From Lotus japonicus (taxonomy: Eukaryota > Streptophyta > Magnoliopsida > Fabales > Fabaceae): a DNA stretch of 64,000 nucleotides. The stretch's first letter is position 1. Every line of letters starts with the position of its first letter. This document shows positions 33,256-44,789 of this stretch, piece by piece. The DNA is taken from contig NC_080044.1 in NCBI RefSeq assembly GCF_012489685.1, positions 26,206,369 through 26,270,368 on the forward strand, in the 5' to 3' direction. The translations under genes and the position numbers were made by a program. The notes below the pieces were generated by a model. That model was not told where the DNA came from and made no database searches. It worked only from the letters and a program-made list of their open reading frames with translations.

Positions 33256-36248
33256 ATGGGTAAATCAAGGAAACTTAGAAGATTCTGAATGCACCAAATG
33301 TAGTCACCTGTGCAAAGAAAGTGGAAGAACTGAATGTGTGCTGCGAAGCAAGAGTTGATTTTGATAATCTTGCTCAACAAGGGTTTGATATCAGGAACCA
33401 AGTCGAGTTTCAAGGATGGTCTGGGTACTTCAACAGGCTCGTTGGTCCAATCTATCACAAATTGGTTGTCGAGTTCTGGAAAAATGCAGTGTGCAATGAC
33501 TACTACGTCGTCTCCCATGTACTGGGCAAGAAAATTGTGATCTCTGAAGAATCTATTGCAAAGCTGCTGGGTATGAAGTTCCAGGAGGGAAAAAGGATCA
33601 AGAATGTTGAAGCAAATGTCGCTGGAATGAGGACCGTTGTCAACAAGGCGCTCTATGATAACTAGTCTTACGAGAAAACCAAGTACAGCTTTAAGGACTT
33701 GAAGTCTGAGATGAAGATTTGGCAAAAGATCTTCATGCACTGCATTCACCCTAGAACTGGAGGAACTGATTACCTGAATGCAACTCAGAAGGTAATCATG
33801 TACTACATTTCAACTGGTGAGCTTATATGTCTGCCATTCCTTCTTTTCAATTATCTGAAGGAGTGTGTGGAAAAATCAAGGACCACAACTGGTTCTGAGA
33901 ACAAGAGATTCATCTCCTACATTCCGTATGGAAGGCTACTGTCAGATATCTTCGTCCAAAACAAGCTTGTTAAGACTCTATCAGATCTTGAACTTCACGA
34001 AGATCTGGCCACGATAGTTGGTGATACCCTCAATGGCACAAAGTTAAAGAAAATGCAGATCATTGAGAAGATCAAAGTAGCTCCCAAAGAAGACACTTCT
34101 GATGAAGTTCGTCAGAGGAATTACCCCATTGATGACTTTCCTATTTGGTCCAAGAAGGACAATCCAGCATGCATTCTGGAATATGTAAGGATGCTCAGAA
34201 GACAAGGAGATCCTATCACCCTTACAGAATTCGTTAACACCCTTCCTGAAAGTCCTCCTAAGCTGACTACCAGGAAATCCAGAAGAGCAACAAGCAGCAA
34301 GCCCTCAGATCCTAAGGGCAAAGGGATTCTGATAGAGGAACCTGCAAAGAAGAAGGCTGCTTCCAAGACCGTGATCATCAGGGAAGCATCTTCTGAAAGG
34401 TCTTTGAAGAGAACCTCAACTCAACAACAACAAATGTCTGATTCTGAAAGCTCAGAAGACACATGGGAAGACTTCTCAAGTGAGGAAACTGAAGATGAAG
34501 ACATGCCTCTGGCTAAGAGACGCAAAATCATTCTTGAGGAAGAGGAAGATGAGCAGGATGACCATGAGATCATCCAGAATGTAATTCAGGGTATAAGAGA
34601 CTCCTCAGAGGCTGAAGAATCCACAGATTCTGATGAGGTACACTTGGTAAGAAGAAGAAAGCTGCCTCTGAAAGGTCCCCTTCAGCAGAAAGAGACAGTT
34701 GCAGAACAAGCTTCTGAATCTGCTTCAGAAGTACAACGTGAAAGAAGATCTAAAAGAACTTCTGATCCAGCAAGGGCTGTCCAACTCACCAGAACCTCAC
34801 CTATCAGAAGCCATGCTAAGGTAATTACTGAAAGCATTAATTCTGATTCTGCTTTAGTAGTTGTACCTGAACAACCCTTACCTATATCTACTTCCATGCC
34901 CACCTTAACCCAAACAGCACCCACTCAACCTGAAACACAAACTCACACACAAGCTGAACCTCAAGCTCCTATTTCAACCATCCAAACAGCTACCACAAAC
35001 AGTCCTTCCATTCCAATTTACACCTCTTCCACATCCATCCCAACTGAACCAGTACCTCCCTTAAATTCCTTCATTCAAGGCATTATTCAAAGTGAGGCAA
35101 CTCTAAAGACCTTAGTTCAGCAATTCACTTCCAAGCCAGCATCTACTCCACACACCTTTCTCATAACCCAGACTGGTGAGATCCCTGCTGAGAAAGAGAA
35201 GGAAGATGATGATGTCCAAATCCTTGAGCCGCCTTTCAATGTGAAGCCTCTTCAACAAATTGCTTCCAATTTTGAAGATCGGATTCTAGACGCTGCTGAG
35301 ACCTCCTATGTATCCTTGTCCAATTACTCAGCAGTCAACTCACAGGATCTGAGTTTCACTTCACCTGAGAAGACTGTCACCTCAAGGCAAAGGCCAGATA
35401 CTATCTCTGAAGCTGAGCATATGGATGAATCAGATCACTCAGGCGTCGAGAAGGATCATGAGATTGATTCCATTCCTACTGAACACATGGAAGAATCAAA
35501 TGCTTCGAGCTCCAATGCTGCCAGAACTCCTCAGCCTGTTCTGACCCTGGCCACCTCTTTCCTCCCTCAGAGTCTTCCTCAACTCATTCAGGAGTTTTCT
35601 GCAGAAGCAATCAGAAGGGTGAACTGGCTGTATCAGGTAACTGATAATCAGTTTGATGCTTCTCTTGTTGATAGTCTATGGTCTGCATTTGAGAGTTGGT
35701 CAGAAGGCAAAGGTTATGAACTTCAGAAGCAGCTTAGCAGGGAGAAAAGACTCAGAGTTCATGATGCATCTGAGAGGGCCTATGAGCAGAGGCAGAGAGT
35801 GCTGCACAAGGTGTGTGAGACTCTGAGACGAGCTATGGCTGAAAGATCATGTGTTGTCTCTGAATGTACCTCAGAGGATGTTGAGATGGTTTCAGCAGAG
35901 GAAGAAGAAGAAAGCACAGATGGTATAGTTATTCTGGAAGATGCAGATGCTGATGAGGTTCTGAAACAAGGGCCGATTCACGTTGATACTGTTATAACTT
36001 CAGAAGCTGAAGCTGCCACTCATCCACAAGCATCAGATGTTCCTCCCTCTGCTCCAGCTCCAGAAGTTGCCGTTTTAGCTGCCCGGATCGACAGGATTCA
36101 AGATGATCAGCAGCGATTGTTTCAGATGGTTGAGCAACAAGGACAAGTTCAGACTGAGCAAAGCAAGCAGATTGCAGAATCATCAAGCAAAATGGAGGCC
36201 ATCATGAAGTATCTAATGGAAAACCTTCCCTCCTCTTCCAAGCCATGA
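33256..36248 (+). pseudogene. Sir-2 envelope-like gene, frameshift and one stop
   Basis: The expected ATG (33256) is followed by TGA in its own phase after ten codons; the conserved N-terminal domain is in another phase from about 33279, is interrupted by TAG at 33663-33665, and then stays open from 33666 to TGA 36248. The product resembles Sir-3: N-terminal domain with GW..YFNRL.GPIYHKLVVEFW-type spacing, a nuclear-localisation-like PLAKRRK (about 34504-34524), acidic clusters, a Pro/Thr-rich middle and a C-terminal helix with RIDRIQDDQQRLFQM. No signal peptide or convincing membrane segment. Confidence 0.85.
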
Positions 36249-36494
36249 TTCCTCATCTCTATCATGCATACATTTAATTGTTATGACCGCATTTATTTTA
36301 TGCTGACTATGTTTAATTATTTCTTATCTGATTCAATGCACCGTCCATTTAGTAACTTACATGCCTTTATGATTTGATAAGTTTTCTACATGTTTTTCTG
36401 TTACCTTTTCTCCTTATAATCTTCGCCATCCTTCCTCTTCATCACAAAGCAATTCACTCCCTCATCATTCTGTTTCATTACTCCTTGTTCAAGA

Positions 36495-36911
36495 ATGACT
36501 TCTGTCGATTTGATTTTTGAACTCAAGACTTTGGTATTTGGCCAAGTCTTTCCATGGAGTGTTAATCTTTCCTCTTCTGAGATCTCTCAAGCTATTGAGA
36601 AGATTGAGCATCTTCTGACCTGTTGGCTCACCTCTCATAAGACTCTCTGTCTTCAGAACCTTCAAGAAGTTCTGACTGACCTCCTCCGTCTGACCAATCG
36701 TCGGAAGGACGTTGAAGATCAATTCCAGGGCATTTGCATGCTTCTGGAATATGAAGCAGATAACGATGTAGCGGATCCAGAGGCGGTCCAGGAGAATGTG
36801 GCGTTGAAGGAGGAGCTAGCAGCTCAGTTAGCCTCAATTGATCAGGACATTCGTCCCCTCCACCTTCACCTTCTCTCCATGAAGAATTCTCGAGCGTTCC
36901 TATTTATCTAG
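36495..36911 (+). CDS. Small sense-strand frame after Sir-2 envelope-like gene (138 aa)
   Basis: ATG 36495 to TAG 36911, in the place where Sir-1 and Sir-3 carry an antisense frame. The product is predicted mostly helical, with heptad-like Leu spacing, an acidic stretch near residue 90-105 and no known domain. A loose resemblance in layout to the antisense product of Sir-3 may be chance. May be an accessory gene of this family or a spurious frame. Confidence 0.4.
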   Translation: MTSVDLIFELKTLVFGQVFPWSVNLSSSEISQAIEKIEHLLTCWLTSHKTLCLQNLQEVLTDLLRLTNRRKDVEDQFQGICMLLEYEADNDVADPEAVQENVALKEELAAQLASIDQDIRPLHLHLLSMKNSRAFLFI

Positions 36912-37039
36912 GATTAGTCTTCTTCATTCCTCTCTCTCCCTTGTACTTCTTCTCCGTTCAGTAATAATAACATATTTAGTTGCATCATTTCCTGTTATTG
37001 TTATTGTTGTCTGTGTTTTTCACTCTTTTTGATTATGAC

Positions 37040-37535
37040 AAAAAGGGGGAGTACATAAATTGGTTTTGATAAATTTTTATATTACATAAAACCAGTAGAG
37101 GAGAACAAGTATCAATACTTATAGCACATAGATATTGTCAAGCGTCTCAGATAAGGAATACATTTTGAACTAATCTTGCCTTTAACGCTTTATTCCAATT
37201 ATATCTGAACAAGACTCTATGTCATTATGTGAGATACGCTAAGTTCTGAAACCATCACTTCTGATGAGTATACATCTCTTCAAGCGTAAATTCTGATCAC
37301 ATAACCAGACTCCGAATCTAGTTTCTTCACAAATTCATCAAGTCATAGATTCAGGGGGAGTCAGGGGGAGACCCTTGCTCAGAATCAGGTTTTAACCCAG
37401 ATTCAGAAAGAGCATAGCAAACTGTTACACAAGGATAAGTTTAATCTCTGATCTTTTCTCTCTTGTGTATTCAGTTTACTGTGTAAAAATTGTTCATCAA
37501 AATACTTGTTTTGTCATCATCAAAAAGGGGGAGAT
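37040..37535 (+). other. Repeated polypurine tracts before Sir-2 3' LTR
   Basis: AAAAAGGGGGAG at 37040-37051, CAGGGGGAG twice at 37352-37370, and AAAAAGGGGGAGAT at 37522-37535, the last abutting the LTR. Multiple tracts are a known Sirevirus hallmark. Confidence 0.85.
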
Positions 37536-38778
37536 TGTAAGATCAAGGTTTGATCAGTGATTGCATCTCTATATTTTGATGATTACAATTAAGGTTTGTG
37601 ATGATGAACAATTGTGGTACCCTAACGTTTGTCTTTTTAAGTTGTGACAAACAGGTTCTGAATCTGACCCAAGCCTATTCGTTCAGAAGAAGAAGAACCA
37701 AGGGTTACTAAAAAGAGAGCTCTTCATCCTACCATGTTCGTTCTGAACAGTGGCAAAAGCTTCAGAAGCTCTGAAGATGGAAGCTCTCAAGAAGATCTGA
37801 AGAACTCAAGTCAGAAGTTCTGAAGGCCAGATGTTCCAGTGGAACGGTCCAGATGCAGAAGACTCAAGTTCTGAAGACTTACAAGAAGTTGGTTCTGAAG
37901 ACCCAAGCTATTCTAGCTCTGACGATCAGAAGTTCTGAGGAACTTGTTCAGAAGCAGAAGTTGCACGGTCAGAGGAATCCAAGCTCCAATCTGACGATGA
38001 TCAGAAGCTTCATCAACGTTCATCTGAAGCTCCTTCATCTCAGTCAACTGGTGAAAAGACAGGTCATTATCACAGTACAACGTCGTACAAATCTCAGTCT
38101 GTCCGCCACCTACCTTGTACAGCCTAGCAGTCTGATATTACAGAATTGCCACTCCAACGGATAAAACCCTAGCAACGGCTACATCACAAGTCTTGGAGTA
38201 TATAAAGGCTGAAGAAAGAAGAAAGAGGCGAAAAAAAACTTTGCTGAAAATATTCAACATATACGAACCATTCTCTTAGCATTATTTCTTCACTGTTCTT
38301 AAACTTCTGAGTTTACTATTCGCTTGTTAGAAGCACTCTTTGTAAACCCGAAACCTTTTACATCATATTGTAAAGTTCATCAAGAGACCAAGGTTGGTCG
38401 GATCTTGAGAGGACTGAATCAAGGCTGATTCAGTATTTAGCTAGTCTTAAGAGGATCGATAGATCAGCTTCTTAAGAGGATACTAGTGAGAAAATCAGTG
38501 TATTGTTAGTCACTTAGCAGGTTGCAAAGTGCAGTTGTAACACTCATTGATTTTAGTGGATTGCCTTCATCAGAAGAAGGAAGAAATCACCTTCACAGGT
38601 GGACTGGATTAGCTTGAGCTTTTATCTCAAGTGAACCAGGATAAAAAACTCGTGTGCTTTACTTCCTATCTTTCAGCACTTAGTTTTTATCTTTGAGTTT
38701 TGAAAAAGCAGAAAAAGTATATCCAAGATTCAAAAACTCTATTCAAACCCCCCCTTTCTAGTGTTTCTCGCACCTTCA
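37536..38778 (+). repeat. Sir-2 3' LTR (1243 bp)
   Basis: Same length as the 5' LTR, offset 10865; five differences seen. Confidence 0.95.
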
Positions 38779-38783
38779 ATATA
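38779..38783. repeat. Target-site duplication ATATA, right of Sir-2
   Basis: Matches 26666-26670. The sequence beyond continues Sir-1. Confidence 0.85.
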
Positions 38784-38860
38784 TATATAACATTGTGTTG
38801 CAAAATTTTTTCTTTATTCATATCGATCATGTTTATTACATCATACATTATTCTCTATAT

Positions 38861-39373
38861 CTAGAATGGAGGATCCTTCCTCATTCTTCTGCATTCTTGG
38901 CGCTGCTCCACTCTCTCCTTCTCCAGACGATCCAGTGAATACTCTATGTTGCCGAGTTTGATGCTCAGCTCATCTCTCTCTCGACTATCTTCTGTCGTCT
39001 TGAGTCTCTTTTCAACAGTCTCCTTCTCTTCTAGCAGATTCAGCTCAAGCTGGCACAGCTCCTGAATCTCCTCCACGAAGCAGAGGAATTCTTTCAGATC
39101 TTTCTCCATCTTTGGACCAGGATCTTCTTCCAGCAGTGTCTTCGTCAGCTCTTGTATGGTCTTTGTACCATCAGTATGTCTTATATTGAGGAACATATCT
39201 TCCTCAAAAGCCTTCCTTCTGAGCTCTCCTAATGCCATTCTGTATGATGCCATTTCTTTCTTACTTGAAATTGATCGAGTTGTGAAGCTTCTCTTTACTC
39301 CCGTGGCCGGTGGTAAACGTTCTTCTTTTGCATTAACTCCCTTCTTTAATTCGTTTAATTCTCTTACATGCAT
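38861..39373 (-). CDS. Sir-1 antisense coiled-coil frame (170 aa; about 131 aa from conserved Met)
   Basis: Open on the minus strand and clearly homologous to 54483-54923 of Sir-3: shared MASY start, LRRKAFEEDMFLNIRH, ELTKTLLEEDPGP, a long Glu/Leu/Lys coiled coil and the C-terminus RRMRKDPPF. The conserved start is the Met at 39253; the frame extends to 39373 only because about 100 bp containing the Sir-3 TATA box are missing here. Convergent with the envelope-like gene. Still open although the rest of Sir-1 is full of stops. Function unknown. Confidence 0.6.
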   Translation of the reverse strand: MHVRELNELKKGVNAKEERLPPATGVKRSFTTRSISSKKEMASYRMALGELRRKAFEEDMFLNIRHTDGTKTIQELTKTLLEEDPGPKMEKDLKEFLCFVEEIQELCQLELNLLEEKETVEKRLKTTEDSRERDELSIKLGNIEYSLDRLEKERVEQRQECRRMRKDPPF

Positions 39374-39412
39374 AGTTTATTTCTCCATCCTTTTGAAACT
39401 TAGACCTTTTCT

Positions 39413-39895
39413 AAGGGGGAGTACATTGTACTTCAAGCTAAGTTTTTCACACCCCATGCTTTTTGCTTATGACAAAAAGGGGGAGTACACCTAGTTTTTG
39501 ATGTGTAAGCTGTGTTAGTGTGATTTATTTTTCTTTTGGAGAATTTAAGAGTTCCACCTTTATGACCATAGATGTGTCACTGGGCAAATACAAGGAATAC
39601 ATTTCACTTCTTCTAAAGTGATTCTATTTGACTCTGATACCACTTATTGTTGACTCTGAACTCTTATATTACCTAGCTCAAAATCTAGACATTTCTAACG
39701 TTTTCATTAAGTCTTAGATTCAGGGGGAGCTACGCTCAGAATCAAGCTGTGACTTGGATTCAGAATGAGCAAAATAAACTATTCACATCAGGATAAGTCT
39801 AATTCTATGTCTCCAAACTCTGAGTGAATTCAGTTTATTGTTTAAGAATTGTTCATCAAAATACTTGGTTTTGTCATCATCAAAAAGGAGGAGAT
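39413..39895 (+). other. Repeated polypurine tracts before Sir-1 3' LTR
   Basis: AAGGGGGAG (39413-39421), AAAAAGGGGGAG (39474-39485), CAGGGGGAG (39721-39729) and the LTR-adjacent tract AAAAAGGAGGAGAT (39882-39895), which has one G-to-A change against Sir-2 and Sir-3. Confidence 0.85.
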
Positions 39896-41101
39896 TGTAA
39901 GATCAAGTTTTGATCGAGTAGTACAACTCTATGTTTTGATGATTACAAGTTAACATTTTAGTATGAAAAATTATGGTACTCTAACGTGTTTTTCTGAGTG
40001 TGCTATTTACAGGCTCTGACCTCAATTTTATCTCACACAAATCAGAAGCACTGTGTTTAAAGAGTGACCTAAGCAACGCTTTCGCAACATCTATGTTCAC
40101 TCTGAACAGTAGAAAAGCTTCAGAAGATCTGAAGCCACACAAGCTCTGATATGGACTCAGTCACTTGAAGTTCTGAAGACCCAGACGTTCTGACAACCCA
40201 GACACTCTAAAGGTTCAGATGTTCTGATGGTGTAGAAGACTCTGAAGATCCAGAAGCTGAAAAGTGGAAACTCTGAAGTCCAGAAGCAAGATGGCTCTGA
40301 AGACCAAGTACTTCCCTCTGAGTTCAGAATCAGAAGGTATAACGGTCAGAGGATCTCTGCTTCCCTCTGACTCTGATCAACAAGCTTCACAAGTTCCAAC
40401 ATGAAGCATTCCCCTGATCAGAAGTCTACTAGGTTAAAGGTCAAGTCACTTTCCAAAGTACAAAAGCAAATATACTATCCTGACGACCCACCAAACATTC
40501 TCAGCCACAGCAGAAGCTGGAATTTCCAGAACTGCCCTCCAACGGTAGCATACCCATGCATCGTTCAAACCCTAATCCTTGGAGTATAAATAGAGGCTGA
40601 AGATTGAAAGATGCTGTTGGAAGAATCTCACACGCGCAAGCTATATTCAAACCTTCTAAGCATTCTTTCATCTGAATTCATTGTGTTTACTATTAGCTTT
40701 TCAGAAGCAAATTCTTTCTAAACATTCTTTCTTAAACAGTTGTTTAGTTACCTTTAGGAGATCAAGTTTGATCGGATCCTAGAGAAGACTAAGAGAGTGA
40801 ATCTTAGTGTGAGCTAAGTCAGTGTATTGTTAGTCACTTGTAGGTTTCAAGTGCATTTGTAACAAGTACCTGATTAGTGGATTGCCTTCATTCTAAGAAG
40901 GAAGAAATCACCTTAACGGGTGGACTGGATTAGCTTGAGTGATTCATCAAGTGAACCAGGATAAAATCCTTGTGTGCTTTTCTATCTCTTATCTTAAGCA
41001 CTTTATTTGTTCTCGAAAGATTTGCCAAAATCATTAAGGTGGAAGTTTTATTCTGAAAACGTTATTCAAACCCCCCCTTTCTACCGTTTTTCATACCTTC
41101 A
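39896..41101 (+). repeat. Sir-1 3' LTR (1206 bp)
   Basis: TGTAAGATC...CCTTCA; TATAAATAG near 40584. About nine differences to the remaining 608 bp of the 5' LTR. Confidence 0.93.
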
Positions 41102-42466
41102 GTTTGAAGTATAGTCTACCTAATACTTAAACTTAGTTCTGAATGGGAGACAACCCATGTTTTTTTTTTTTCTTTTTCTGTTTTACGTTTTGTCTTCTGT
41201 TTTGTTTTTCAGGAAATAAAAGCCACAGTGGAGAACACTTGGAGGCACTCAATCACTTGAAAGGAGGTTCTTTTTTTACCCTGAGTTTTAGTCCATGCAT
41301 TTTTAGCATATTTTTCCTTTATAGATTTTGTTTATCTTTTTGATCATGCATTTTTTTATAGAGTCTTTTATACCTTGAACTTTATGCTCTTTACTCAAAT
41401 GACATGTTCCCGAGTCTTGCTCACTCACATGATGCTGGTTTTGAAAATGTTTTTAAGTGGATACTTTGTGCTTTCTTTTGGGGAGTGATTGTATGTTTGG
41501 GAAAGAGAGGGAGAGACTTCAGTCTTCTAAGTGTTATCTTGAGGATAGAGTTGATGTGAGTTCACAAGGGTCCATCTTTGACCCTTCACTATATAATTTC
41601 CCTGGAGGATCTTGACTCACTTGCACTTCTTGGTTCTGTGTTTCATTTGGTGCACCCTTGAGACTAGCTCTATGAGACTTGCATCTTTGAGACTGGTAGG
41701 TTTTCTTTGACTTCAGAGCTTGTATTGTATATATTTGTCCCTAGTCGACCCTTTTGAGCCTTATGGAGATTCTATTGTTACCTTGATTATTGGGCTGGAT
41801 GATTGGTTGGATTCAATGGGGAGTTGTGGTCCTTAAATCTTAATGGAGCTAGTTTATGAAAAGTGCAATTGTCTCTTGCCCCAAAGGAAAAAATCGGAAA
41901 GAATCAAAAGAAAAAAAATGAACTCCATGGAATGGATGGAGTTCCAAGAAAAAAAGAAAAAAAAAATTCTGAAACTAAAGGGGGTTAAGAGACTTGTTTG
42001 CTAAGTATCAATTGCTTTAAGTTCCGGTTTTCATGAAGGACCACACTCAAATTTTATGCAGCCTTAGTCTTCCTTAGGGACCACCTACCTTGTGCTTTAC
42101 CTAGCCAACATCATAACCCTTTTGAAGTCTCATTCAATAATGCATTGTCAACTTTAGTTGCTCTTGAGGGAATGATTCTCAGAACCTATGAACTTGCTTG
42201 TGTGCTCAGTGCACTAAACAATTGTCTCATGCTAGGATGTTAGCTCTAAATGCTTCTCATAGTGGAATCTAATTCTTCTTTATCTAAGAGTAGCATGAAG
42301 TTGATTGTTGAATCTTTCTCTTGGAACTAACTGCATTTACTTGATCCCCCGGTTTTCTAAAAATGTATCCCTCTTTTGGCATGTGTGTTGGGAGCAATTC
42401 TTTGTGCTTGAGGGCAAGCTAATCTTAGTGACGCTCGAGGGCGAGCTGTCGTTGAGTATAGTGGTG
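41102..42466 (+). mobile_element. Ath-1 3' non-coding region
   Basis: Sequence between Sir-1 and the Ath-1 3' LTR. It contains the phrase GGGAGACAACCCA typical of the region after Athila pol, A-rich and T-rich runs (T12 near 41160) and ends before TGATGACCC. No gene. gag and pol of Ath-1 are absent from the window, lost in the deletion at 16599/16600. Confidence 0.7.
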
Positions 42467-43384
42467 TGATGACCCGGGTTTATATGATGTTTTTATGGTT
42501 TTTCCTTGTAGGTTTTGAGTCTTTTTCTTGTGTCTCATGTAGTGTTTCATGCATTCTCATGCATTTTTTCTTTTATTTGTGCATTTGCATTAGTTTAGTA
42601 ATTATGTAGTTTTATAAGGACTTTAGTTGCATTTTAGTATAGTTTTGATTCTTTTGTTAATTGTCATTAGTTTTGAGTCCCTTGTGCAATTAAATGGTTG
42701 GTATTCTTGATATTTTTCCTTGAGCTTTGATGAGAGTAATCAGGTCTGAAACTGAAGAAGAAGGAAGGTCAAGAAGCTTGGTGAATTGAAGGGAGGCTTA
42801 AAGAGGCATAAAGAGGAGTTAAAATGAAGATCAAGGGACTTTCCAGCGAGTCTGAGCGCCTAGGCATGCTCCATTGGCGCCTAGGCGCCAATTGCCCTGT
42901 TCCAGAAATTGGAATTGGCGCCTAGGCGCTCTGAATTGGCGCCTAGGCGCCAATTACCTTCCAGAGGCACTTTTTCAGCATGGAATTGGCGCTCAGGCGC
43001 TCTGAATTGGCGCCTGAGCGCCCGGAACAGCCCAAACTCGTGATTTTTGCCTATAAATAGGATTTTAGTCATTTTCTTTTGGAATCTGGGATATCTATTC
43101 CATTTTTACATAAGTTTAGAAGGAGAGGAACATCTAGGAGAGTGAGAGGGCTTCCAAGCTTGTAATTCAGGTTCTTAGCCTAATCTCTCTTCTTTTGCTT
43201 TGGATTTTTTTGTAAGACTTTTTATATTTGAGTTATAATCTTAAGTTCTTTCCCACATGTTCTTCTTCTTTCCTTGAATCTCATTTTTTGAATATCAATC
43301 TAAGCTTGTATGCATGCTTGCTTTATGCTTTTCTATAATCAGAACGGAAGTTTGTTATAGATTAGGGAACCGATTTGGGATTAC
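42467..43384 (+). repeat. Ath-1 3' LTR, interrupted by Ath-2
   Basis: Starts TGATGACCC like the Ath-2 LTR. Runs to ATTAC (43380-43384), where Ath-2 begins; the continuation can be seen in the 5' LTR copy from 16262. Contains GC-rich palindromes (42850-43022). Confidence 0.85.
42850..43022. repeat. Palindromic GGCGCC repeats in Ath-1 LTR
   Basis: Two perfect palindromes of 20 bp (42873-42892) and 22 bp (42934-42955) have arms TTGGCGCCT/AGGCGCCAA. A half copy lies at 42914-42930. A 13-bp inverted repeat, GGCGCTCAGGCGC/GCGCCTGAGCGCC, lies at 42988-43000/43010-43022. Confidence 0.85.
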
Positions 43385-44678
43385 TGATGACCCTATTTTA
43401 GTAGTGTTTTTAAGGTCATTTCTTTGTGTGTTTTGAGTCTTTTTGTTGAGTCTCATGTAGTGTTTCATGCATTCTCATGCATTTTTATATTTTCTTTAGT
43501 CTTTATTTGGCTTTGGTAATTTAGTAGTTTTATAGGGAGTTTTCTTGCATTTTGAGTAAAGTTTAGGACTTGCATGGTTTTATTGTGTTAATTGAAGGAT
43601 TTCATGTGCTAATAAGCTCTTTGAGCTTCTAGAATTTTCCTTGGCTTGTTGGTTAAGTTCCAGATCAGGAACTGAAGAAGGAAGAAGGCCAATAAGCATG
43701 GAATTGATGGAAAACTTAAAAAGGATTGAAAAGAGGAGTTTCAGAAGCCAAAAAGCCCTTTTCAAGCGAGCTCAAGCGCCTAGGCGCTGGGGGATGGGCG
43801 CCTAGGCGCCAATTGGTCCAGAGAGCATGTTTTTTAAGTGCAATTGGCGCTCAGGCGCTCTGAATTGGCGCCTGAGCGCCCAGACTCGACCTGTTAGCCT
43901 TTAAATAGGCTTTTTGCCATTTCTTTTGTAACTTTTGTCATTTCTATACATTCCTAAATAAGTCAGAAGTAGGGTTAGGCTCTGGAGCTTGAGGAGAAGC
44001 ATTCTCCAAGTCCATTTTCCAGGTTTTATCCTTCTTTTCTTGTATGGATTCTATAGCCATGCTTGGCTAAAACCCCCTTTAGCTATCAATCCTTTTCTAT
44101 TCATGATGTTCTGAGTAAACCCTTGAATCTCACTTCTATGCTTTATCTTTCAAGCTTGTATGCATGCTAGCTTCGTACTTTTCTATAATTATAACGACAG
44201 TTTGTTATAGGATTGGGACTTGTTGTGAGATTACCTCTTCTATACTTCCTGCTAGAAATAAAGGAAGGGTTGGGGTTTGTTGGCCTGAATTGCATGCTTA
44301 GTGCTTCTAACAAATGTTTAGGTTGTCAAGGAATTGAACCTATCTTTTGATTAGAAAGGGTTTTCTTTACGAGGCATCGATAGATAACTATCTAGGCTAG
44401 AACATCAAGGAGAGACTCAGGATTAATTGAATAGGGAGGTTTGCTAAAACTGAATTAGTCGAACAAGAACCCAAGACAATCTCATCTCTGTTTTTCAATC
44501 GCTTTATTACTTGATTACTTGTCTTTTTACAAACTCAAGAAACAACCAATTATTAAAACTGAATTTTACTTGCTTTTCAACCTTGAACTTGAATCTTAAA
44601 CTGAACTCGCATTCCAATTCCCTGTGGTTCGATAAATTAAAACCCGGAGATATCTGTGCACTTGCAGATTGACCAACA
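43385..44678 (+). repeat. Ath-2 5' LTR (about 1294 bp)
   Basis: TGATGACCC...CCAACA. Shares the GC-rich palindrome-type repeats at 43770-43890 with Ath-1. Otherwise A+T-rich, no gene. Confidence 0.82.
43770..43890. repeat. GC-rich inverted repeats in Ath-2 LTR
   Basis: GCGCCTAGGCGC-type units near 43776-43812 and the pair GGCGCTCAGGCGC (43848-43860)/GCGCCTGAGCGCC (43870-43882), matching the Ath-1 LTR. Confidence 0.8.
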
Positions 44679-44684
44679 AGTTTT

Positions 44685-44702
44685 TGGCGCCATTGCCGGG
44701 GA
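44685..44702 (+). other. Primer-binding site, tRNA-Asp type (Ath-2)
   Basis: TGGCGCCATTGCCGGGGA, one base from the tRNA-Asp 3' complement used by Athila elements (see Na-1 for the exact form). Six bases after the LTR end. Confidence 0.85.
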
Positions 44703-44784
44703 ATTGTTTTGCGTTTTTTTTGGTTTAAGTTTTAAATTTTAACTTGTCTAGAATTGGTGCTACTAATCTTTCTCTGTTGAGTGT

Positions 44785-44789
44785 CATAC
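44785..44789. repeat. Target-site duplication CATAC, left of Sir-3
   Basis: Identical to 56890-56894. Confidence 0.93.

Larger units (their letters stand above)
26671..38778 (+). mobile_element. Sir-2: complete Sirevirus of a second family, inserted in Sir-1
   Basis: 12,108 bp with 1243-bp LTRs at both ends (5 differences by eye), TSD ATATA, gag, pol, envelope-like gene, a further sense frame and several polypurine tracts. It is a clearly different family from Sir-1/Sir-3 (amino-acid rather than base-level similarity in many parts). Damage: about 35 nt missing in integrase, and a frameshift plus one stop at the start of the envelope-like gene. Confidence 0.95.
16600..41101 (+). mobile_element. 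Sir-1: Ty1/copia Sirevirus, decayed, interrupted by sLTR and Sir-2
   Basis: Order: truncated 5' LTR, primer site, gag, pol, envelope-like frame, antisense frame, polypurine tracts, 3' LTR. Closest relative in the window is Sir-3, against which its damage can be read: filler in gag, stop in the protease active site, 84-bp integrase deletion, solo LTR in pol, frameshift in RNase H and three stops in the envelope-like gene. Remaining LTR sequence differs from the 3' LTR by about 1.5%. Confidence 0.92.
43385..44789 (+). mobile_element. Ath-2: Athila-type Ty3 element, left part
   Basis: 5' LTR, primer site and the start of the leader up to the Sir-3 insertion. Continues at 56895-56914 and from 62778. 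Inserted in the Ath-1 3' LTR after ATTAC (expected target duplication; right copy beyond the window). Confidence 0.88.
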
